A stretch of 64,000 nt of DNA. It comes from Aquilaria yunnanensis (lineage: Eukaryota > Streptophyta > Magnoliopsida > Malvales > Thymelaeaceae). The notes below the pieces were generated by a model. It had not been told where the DNA came from. It saw only the letters and a list, made by a program, of their open reading frames with translations, and searched no databases. Position 1 is the first letter of the stretch. Every line of letters starts with the position of its first letter. Where the stretch lies: positions 40,780,492-40,844,491 of the forward strand of contig CM077600.1 in assembly GCA_039654915.1 (NCBI GenBank), given 5' to 3'. Position numbers and translations under genes: made by a program. This document shows, one piece after another, positions 57,305 through 64,000 of this stretch.

Positions 57305-59157
57305 GATTGACAAGGTAAGCTTGATTTTTAAGCCTAAGAATTTTTTTTGCACACTAAGTAGTTCAATTAGTAAATTAATATGGTGTATAATTAATGATAT
57401 GATCATATGAGAAACGTTGAGCTAGAAGGGTAAAATAGTAAATTTGCCAAGAAAATCCTTTATTTTAACTCATAAATGTGGTTGAACCATGGATTAAAGA
57501 TTTTTTACACATTTGTATAATTCTTAGTTCAAACTACATTGGTGAAGGGGAAAAAAAAAGGCTTTGCAAGGCCTTGAGACTTAATTAGTACAATTAAGAA
57601 AAATAAGGAAGAGATGGTTGGAGGAGGATAAGAAGAAAGCAAGACTTCTTCTTCCTCATTTGACTCCTTCAACCACATTTACAGTAGACACTAAGCTTCC
57701 ATATCACTTCCCAATTCATTTCTTCATCAATTAAAGTTTCTATAGGTGTTTTGTTGTTATAATTAACTTAGTTGAGCTTAAGGAGGCAAGTAATCATGTT
57801 TCTTTCATTGGTAAGCTTCAATTATTAGATTTGGATTAAGATTTAGGCTCTTGTTAGGTGAATTAAAGCTTGGGTGAGTTGTTGGACTAATCCCTAAGCT
57901 TAAATTTGGCTTATGAAGGTTGAATAACAAGCTCCAAGTGTGATTAAGCTAAAATGGTCAAGTAGTGTGGTTTGTGTTTTACCAAAGGGGTAAGGGCGTG
58001 TGAATGTGATTCACATGCATACTACTCATAATATGATCATATTCTAAGTGTTCTATGCTTGGGCAATTCATTTTACTAGGTTAAAATAAAAATTACATTG
58101 ATTTGCAAGTTGTTGATACAAGTGTGCTTGTGTGTGCGTAAAAGGTTTATGGTTTGTGATCTTGAATTTGGTAAAGGATTTTTACTGTTTCCAAGTATTT
58201 ATTTGATGTATATGCATGTGTTCTAATATGTATGAAAGTATAAGAGTTGGTTATTATATGAATGGTTCAAGTTTGAATGCAAAAGGTAGCAAGTTGAGCA
58301 TTGAAGTGTGAAAATAGGGGAGCTGCAGAATGAGGGTTGGAGACACAGCGCTGAGCATTTGTTTTAGAATAAGGGAGTTTTGGTCATTAGCAACACGGTG
58401 CCATTGTGCCTTTCCCCCCAATCTAGGGTAATCCTAAGTGTATTCTAATGCATCGGTTTTAAAGCCCGAACCATTCTAAAATGTCTTGAACCTTTGTTTG
58501 AGCTAGTTAACCATTCCTAAGGTTATAAAATGCATCTGTTAAGGTGTTAAATGGTGGTTAGGTGAAAGCTTAATGCCTAAAAAAGATATTAGGACCTTAA
58601 AAGAACCTAAGGTACTAAGTACCTAAATGAGGTTTTAAACCTCAAATATACCTTAGCTAAGCTACCAAACTTAGTAAGTTAAGTCACCAAGCTAAATTAA
58701 ACTCCTGTACAATGTGATAAGGGAAATAAAGAGGCAAGTTAAGCTTGTTAAAACAAAACTAAAGTCTTGTAAGTTAGGATTAGGATGAAAATGGGTCATC
58801 ACCATGGAACTCAACTATTGGCCATTAGTTAAGACCTCAGGATGTTTTCGAGCTCTCATCAAGAAGCATTTATATATCATTATATAATTGTGTGTCCAAA
58901 AGTTTTTATTTTATAGGCATTAATCCTTTGCTGAGAATTATTGTATTCTTACCCTTTTAAGTGTTACATTGTGCAGATTATGCTAGTATAAATCCTAGTA
59001 CCCAATGAGCAAGTTACTAAGAAAGTTCTGGTTATAGGTACTTAGGAATTTGAATCATCATTGGTTCTAAATTATTTGGTTAGCTAATTTTATATGCTAG
59101 CTAAGTGTTTATTTGTGGCCTTCTTAGTTATAGGCTAAATATATTAGGAGGTTGATT
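57277..59157 (+). repeat. 3' LTR of the gypsy element
   Basis: Starts TGTTAAAGCACTCCTAGACC after a purine-rich tract and is collinear with the 5' LTR for its whole length. Confidence 0.75.
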
Positions 59158-59764
59158 CTCATCTTGAAAGCTATAAGCTTAGGTGGGAACTTCATTATGA
59201 GACCTTAGATAGAGTTTTGTTGATAGTATGGTACTCATGTACCAAAAGGCCTCTAGTTTGGACTATTTTGTTTAGACTTTGGTATGTATATATATACACA
59301 AGTTGTTGCTTTTCAATGTGCATAAAAATGGTAAATGTACATAAGTTGATGCTTAAGGTTTAAGTAAACTTGTTTTATAATTTTGGCATTCGGTTTCATA
59401 TTCATACTCTTTATTATGCCATAGCAAAATATGAAGTAAAATCCAAATTTGATCCCTAACTTTTAGGATCATCCTAAAGTGGTCTTTTATTTGATCATCT
59501 TAAAGTCCTTTAACTCAATTAGTGTGTCTTATTTCGGTGTTTACCATCAGTTTAGCCGTTAGTTTGGACTAAAATTATTTACATGTCATCCAAACTACCA
59601 CGTGGTATACTATTTTATGACAATAAGTGACAAGATTGGAAGGATAATAAATTTCAAGTAGAATTGACACTGATAAATAATCTTCAAGACTTTAAAGGTT
59701 GATTAGCATAAATTTCATCCTCTTCTAACCTCTTCACCTTCTGCCACACCCAATCGCTGTCCAC

Positions 59765-60015
59765 TTCCCGTCCGTCCTCATTGGCGTGCTCGACACTGGG
59801 GTTTGGCCGGAATCCAAGTCCTTTGACTACTCCGGCATGCCTGAGATCCTGTCTAGGTGGTGTGGGGTGTGCGAGTCCATAGGGTATCACATGGCCTCTG
59901 GCGGCTCCATTGTCAGGCGGCCAAAGGAAGTTGAGTCACCGAGGGATAACAATGGCCACGGGACCCACATGTCGAGCACCGCTGTGGGATCTCACGTTGC
60001 TAACGTGAGCTTGCT
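59765..60015 (+). pseudogene. Subtilisin-like serine protease (subtilase) fragment
   Basis: The open frame reads [45 protein letters not shown] and LLGYAS. These are the blocks around the catalytic Asp (DTGVWPES) and His (GHGTH) of plant subtilases. The normal spacer between them is shortened, and the prodomain, protease-associated domain and catalytic Ser region are absent. The frame then runs into unrelated sequence. Much richer in G+C than the surroundings, consistent with a captured exon piece. Not functional. Confidence 0.88.
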
Positions 60016-60212
60016 CGGTTATGCCAGCAGCACGTCCGATTCCCAAAATCCCAATTCTCCGATTCTCTAATTACGGCCGGTTCCCTAAATCCACCATCAT
60101 TTCTACCCGTTGGAGCTCTTCCCTTAGTCGTTCTTCCTCATACAAACGCAATCGTAGAGGTCGACCTCCAAATCGGCGAAACATTCAGGCTGGCCCTCTG
60201 CGATTAGGGCCA

Positions 60213-60551
60213 ATTCATTTTATCTAAAGTCAACTAACTTTTTTTAACTTTTTCATCTTTTTTACGTGAAACCAATTTCATTTGAAAGTCAATGTTATGT
60301 AGATGCAATAATCAATTTGAAAGTAAATTTTTAGGATGATGTTAAATTTTTATGAATTTTTCTTTTTTAAGACTTGAAACTAAAAAAATTCATAAAAATT
60401 TAGTAAGATTATAAAAATTATATTTTCAATTGATTATTGTAGCTACATAATGTTGGCTTTTAATTAAAATTAGTTTCAAGTAAAAAAGATGTAAAAATAA
60501 GAAAAAGTCATTTTATAGTCAATTGACTAAAGTTAAAACGAATTGGGTGTA
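60213..60551. mobile_element. Foldback MITE with TA flanks
   Basis: The left arm GGGCCAATTCATTTTATC…AAAGTCAACTAAC and the reverse complement of the right arm CACCCAATTCGTTTTAAC…AGTCAATTGAC are inverted. Inverted similarity continues to the centre (ACATCTTTTTTACTTGAAAC, AATAATCAATT), so the whole element can fold back. TA adjoins both ends. A truncated relative lies at 36100–36330. Confidence 0.65.
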
Positions 60552-61010
60552 AACAGCCTCGTATCATGCCATTTGCGTTTTAGAGGGGTGGAGGCTGTGT
60601 TGAATGGCCGAGGACGAGGACAGCCCCGCTCGGCCCTGATATTTGCGGTGGGTGGCTGGTGACGCCGGCGGGACGTCGGAATGTTCAGAGAGAGTGTGTG
60701 TGTGTCGGGAGAAATTTATGTTTTAACTGCCCAAAATTATATGTTTCTATTAGTTGGGGTTAGCATTTTCATTATTGTACAATATGGTCATTTATCATAA
60801 TTGAAGAAGAAGACACATTAACATTTTCAGGTCCCAGCAGAACTTTTAAGATTGTCACGTCAGCATTTTTGTTAAAGTTAACGCTGAAATTGGTGGAAGG
60901 ATCGCAATTAGGACACGATATAAGTGTTAAGAGACTTTATTATAACAAATTTAAGATAATGGACCATATTAGGATAACTATAAAAGTTAGGGGACCATGA
61001 ATAGATTCCA

Positions 61011-61889
61011 CACACAAAATATGCGGTGGCTTTGTTCATTATAACTTGAGAATTGCCAAAGTTACATGCACATGCTAGAGTAATGAACTAATAGCAATAA
61101 GTTTTAATTTACAAAAATATCAACTTAGCCAATTGTAACTGAGGGTGAGACCACTAATTCCTGATTTATTAATGGTCCTAAATTAACCCCACACCGGGGT
61201 AAGTCAAGAATCCTTACAGTAGGTGGTGGTATAGGGAAGAGAGATACCCACCCTTTGTCCATCCTACCTTAACAATGTCATGGTCATGTGACAACACATG
61301 ACATTTAAGGGACTAAGTCACACACACTTCCAAACTTAGAGGACTAAGTTGCTTATTTATCTAACTTAGATAACTAAGTCGCAATGAGTCAATCTTAAAG
61401 GTCTAACTCATGCGAGTGTGAAAACTTGAGGGATCAAACACACATTTAGGCCTAAAAATACTAGGTTTCCAAGACCGCGCGTGTTATATGTGGAAAAGTT
61501 TCAGACTCAAATTTGTTTTTTAAGGTTTTGTCCTTTGTCAAATTTCTCATCAAGTTCCAAAGTTTATTATTTCTGTGAATTTAATCCCCAAACAACTTCA
61601 TCAGATGATCAGGTCCCCTACTTCAATCATAACAATGCAAGGATGTTAAAAAATATCATATCCTTCCCAAACTAGGCTGCTCAAACCTGAACCCATCCTT
61701 ACCCGCATAACTATGAGAATGATACGGGTTTAACTAATCCTATCTGACCCTACTTGCATCACTCTCAAATTAATATATTTATATTTAAAATATGATTTTT
61801 ATTTAATAATAAAATTATAATAACATAATTATATTGTTATCTTAGTTTGTGATTTTTTAGTTATTAATTAATTATAAATATGCACATTC

Positions 61890-61934
<45 letters not shown>

Positions 61935-62259
61935 TCTAAAAAATTAAATATATGCCTTAAATAGGCTAACGGGTAGTACTCCCCTACCCACATGATAGGT
62001 ACTATCCAAACCTAATTACTCGTGAGGAGGTATTGGGTTAGCTAAATCCTTTCTAAACCTGGCTCGGTTGACATCTCTAAAATAGTGAACAAATTGGGGA
62101 CTTGATCATCACGTGGAGGAGTTTAGAGACTAAAAGATTAGAAATAACATACCTAGGGACCGAAATATAAGTTTGACCATAAGTAAGGAAAAGGCCAAAG
62201 AAAAAAAAGCGCAATTAACCATTCATGAACAGTAATTTTACCAACTCATTTTAATATAT
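61011..62259. other. Gene-free intergenic sequence
   Basis: It contains an (AT)n tract (about 61898–61931) and TIR-like phrases (61300–61450) without a partner. 62100–62260 resembles the sequence at about 12300–12480 (GACCATAAGT…AAAAAAAAGC…GAACAGTA). No gene recognised. Confidence 0.45.
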
Positions 62260-64000
62260 AGTAATAATGAGATACACTTGCCTGCACGATGTAGAGAGTA
62301 TTTTTTAAAATAAATTTAGTATAAAAAATTTAAATAATAAATAATTAAAAAAATGATTAAAGCCGAACTACCTTAATAATAACTGAAATTAGGTAAATAG
62401 AAACATAACATAACTAAAAATTTTCCTCTTTTATCAACTTAAATTCTAATTTTTAATATCAATGAGAAATTTATTTAGAAAAATTTACTTTCAATTTTAG
62501 TAATTATAGATCAAATTATTTTATTAAACCATAGAGAATAATTCATACTACAATATGCAATCATGAATAAAAAAATAATATGATTGAAACACAAAATTGT
62601 GCTTAAATTATGTTAATAAATTTACAATTTAACCAATAATTTAATAAAGATAAAAATAAAAAATTTAATTAAAGCGGAATCAATCAGAACCATAGCTAAA
62701 AGGATGTAAATTATAATGATTAAAGTTTTATTTTTAAAAACAAAATTAAAGAAAAGCAACAAAAAACGTTTGAACCAATATTGAAAATGAAAAAAAATAG
62801 TAGGTATTAAAAGCTTAACAATTGATTTAATAAATGTACAAAAATGGCTTAACACAAAAACAAATAAATTATGATAACTAATGTCTTACTTTAGAATATA
62901 GTACATAAAAACAATAAAAATGTTGGGGACCAAGAGAATAAATATAAATAATATAGTTAAATATTTATTAAATTTGAGGACCAAAATAAAAGATGGATGG
63001 AAACTAGGGATGAATGTGGAAAAAAGTAGAAGCTTAGGGATTAAATTGTTATTTAACCAGACAACCTGAAATTGGGGAAATTACAAAATGGGCGCTAAAA
63101 AATGCGTGTATCTTGTGAAAAGGGAATCGAACTTAAGGAAGAGTCAATTCTGTTTGAAAAAGGGGAAAAAAATTGTTCATCTTCAATAATGAACATTAAA
63201 AACCCCACGACTTTTAGAAGTAAGCGAGGTATGTAGGTTAGTAGTAATATAATCAATATAAGTCATTGATGGAACAATGTAAAAGTGTAAGACTTACCTT
63301 GATATTAAGTAAAATCTGAGTATAAATAATTATAAGCATATAGAGTAGTCAACTGAAGATGTGTTTATATAGTATCAAAAAAGCATTAAAGATAATAAAT
63401 GAAAAATAATTAAAGTAATTCTATTAATCAATTCAATTAAACTATTAAGAGAAAGAAAGTTTCTGGTTTTTATAGTGTAGGATAAAATTGCATAATATAC
63501 ATGCATAGGTTTTCCAGATTTTTTGCTCACTAATGAATTAATGATAAAATAAAACCTTTAAAGAAGTGTGCACTTATGGATAATACAAATTGTTCACTTA
63601 TTTCAACAAATCAAAACTAAAAATCAAATATATGTAAAGCGCCCATACATTATGAAAAGTATGCATTTGTTTCAACTAATTAAAACTTTGAATCAAACCT
63701 ATATAATTAAAACTCAGAGTCAAACCATGCAAAAGAAAAAGCTTTTGATATTTAACATGGTTAATAAAAGCATGTCATTCACTTTTATTTAAGGTTTTAT
63801 CATTTTAAATTTAAATATGTCATCAAAATTTTTATTTTCCTAAAAGTTTATGTCGTGTATCTAAAAGCTTACCACACCTGCAACTAGGGATTAAGATAGC
63901 CCTTTTCCCATCTCCTTAAAACCTTTAACTTTTAGTATATACAAAATTTTTGATTAGCAAATAGGAAAAAAAATTATGATAGATTATGAAAGTTGTGGAT
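62260..64000. repeat. Dispersed repeat, copy 2 (uninterrupted, runs off the window)
   Basis: Collinear with 8930–9639 and then 10991–12050. At about 62925 it reads AACAATAAAAATGTTGGGGACC, the unoccupied version of the MULE insertion site in copy 1. Non-coding; the short open frame near its end is not believable. Confidence 0.85.

Larger units (their letters stand above)
54378..59157 (+). mobile_element. Gypsy (chromovirus-type) LTR retrotransposon with large internal deletion
   Basis: Two direct copies of about 1.88 kb (54378–56257 and 57277–59157) begin TGTTAAAGC and stay collinear throughout, sharing words such as TAATTAATGATATGATCATATGA and GCTAATTTTATATGCTA. The right LTR follows a purine-rich AAAAGGTAGGGAAAA. 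Only about 1 kb separates them and holds the end of pol. Gag, protease, RT, RNase H and the first part of integrase are gone, and no clear primer-binding site is left. The LTRs differ by many point changes, so the insertion is old. The exact right borders are uncertain by some bases. Confidence 0.87.
59440..61010. mobile_element. Long-TIR element (Pack-MULE-like) carrying a subtilase fragment
   Basis: The left arm (about 59440–59620) and right arm (about 60835–61010) are inverted: GATCCCTAACTTTTAGGATC…CCTAAAGTGGTC versus, on the opposite strand, GGTCCCCTAACTTTTATAG…CCTAATATGGTCC, continuing to GCCGTTAGTTT/GCGTTAACTTT. Inside are GC-rich blocks (59740–60020 and 60580–60700) and a nested foldback MITE. 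No transposase. I could not find a 9-bp duplication, so the MULE label is inferred from the long TIRs and gene capture. Confidence 0.65.

Overview
This is nuclear DNA from a flowering plant, almost certainly a core eudicot. It has AT-rich introns with GT–AG borders, plant-specific gene families (AGL11/SEEDSTICK MADS box, MES methylesterase, IAN/AIG1 GTPase, LOG, HD-Zip I and AHL remnants), and plant-type LTR retrotransposons, Mutator-like (MULE), hAT and Stowaway elements. I cannot name the genus. There are no bacterial operons, CRISPR arrays or confident tRNA/rRNA genes.

Layout. (a) 1–2.7 kb: a tandem pair of small unknown proteins with a CX2CX4CX3C cysteine motif (the second copy frameshifted), an array of about six 86-bp repeats built from their flank, then an intronless LOG-like cytokinin-activating enzyme whose TATA region resembles that of the second unknown gene. 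(b) 3.2–7.8 kb: the 3' end of an Ogre/Tat-like retrotransposon: ten 73-bp palindrome-bearing repeats, a polypurine tract and a 3.74-kb LTR. (c) 8–24 kb: gene-poor, with nested long-TIR (MULE-type) elements, a 420-bp hAT insertion with a perfect 8-bp target duplication, and an HD-Zip I pseudogene. (d) 24.6–28.7 kb: a five-exon MES11/12-type methylesterase on the minus strand. (e) 29–37.7 kb: more TIR elements, a clean 694-bp hAT, a Stowaway and an AHL gene fragment. (f) 38.2–41.5 kb: a five-coding-exon IAN/AIG1 GTPase on the plus strand, ending in a CaaX box. (g) 42.5–48.7 kb: a complete seven-coding-exon AGL11/STK gene on the minus strand with GA/CT tracts around its leader. (h) 49.5–64 kb: a chromovirus-type gypsy element with most of its interior deleted, a long-TIR element carrying a subtilase fragment, and the second copy of a dispersed repeat first seen at about 8.9–12.5 kb.

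Three intact multi-exon genes (MES, IAN, AGL11) lie in the order recalled for Arabidopsis chromosome 4 (MES12, IAN11–13, STK), so the core looks like an old syntenic block swollen by transposons. The exon models rest on splice sites, phase and protein-family fit, and all three sum to whole reading frames. These genes do not form a pathway: AGL11 specifies ovule/seed identity, IAN proteins are immune/stress-linked GTPases, MES-type enzymes hydrolyse methyl esters, and LOG releases active cytokinin.
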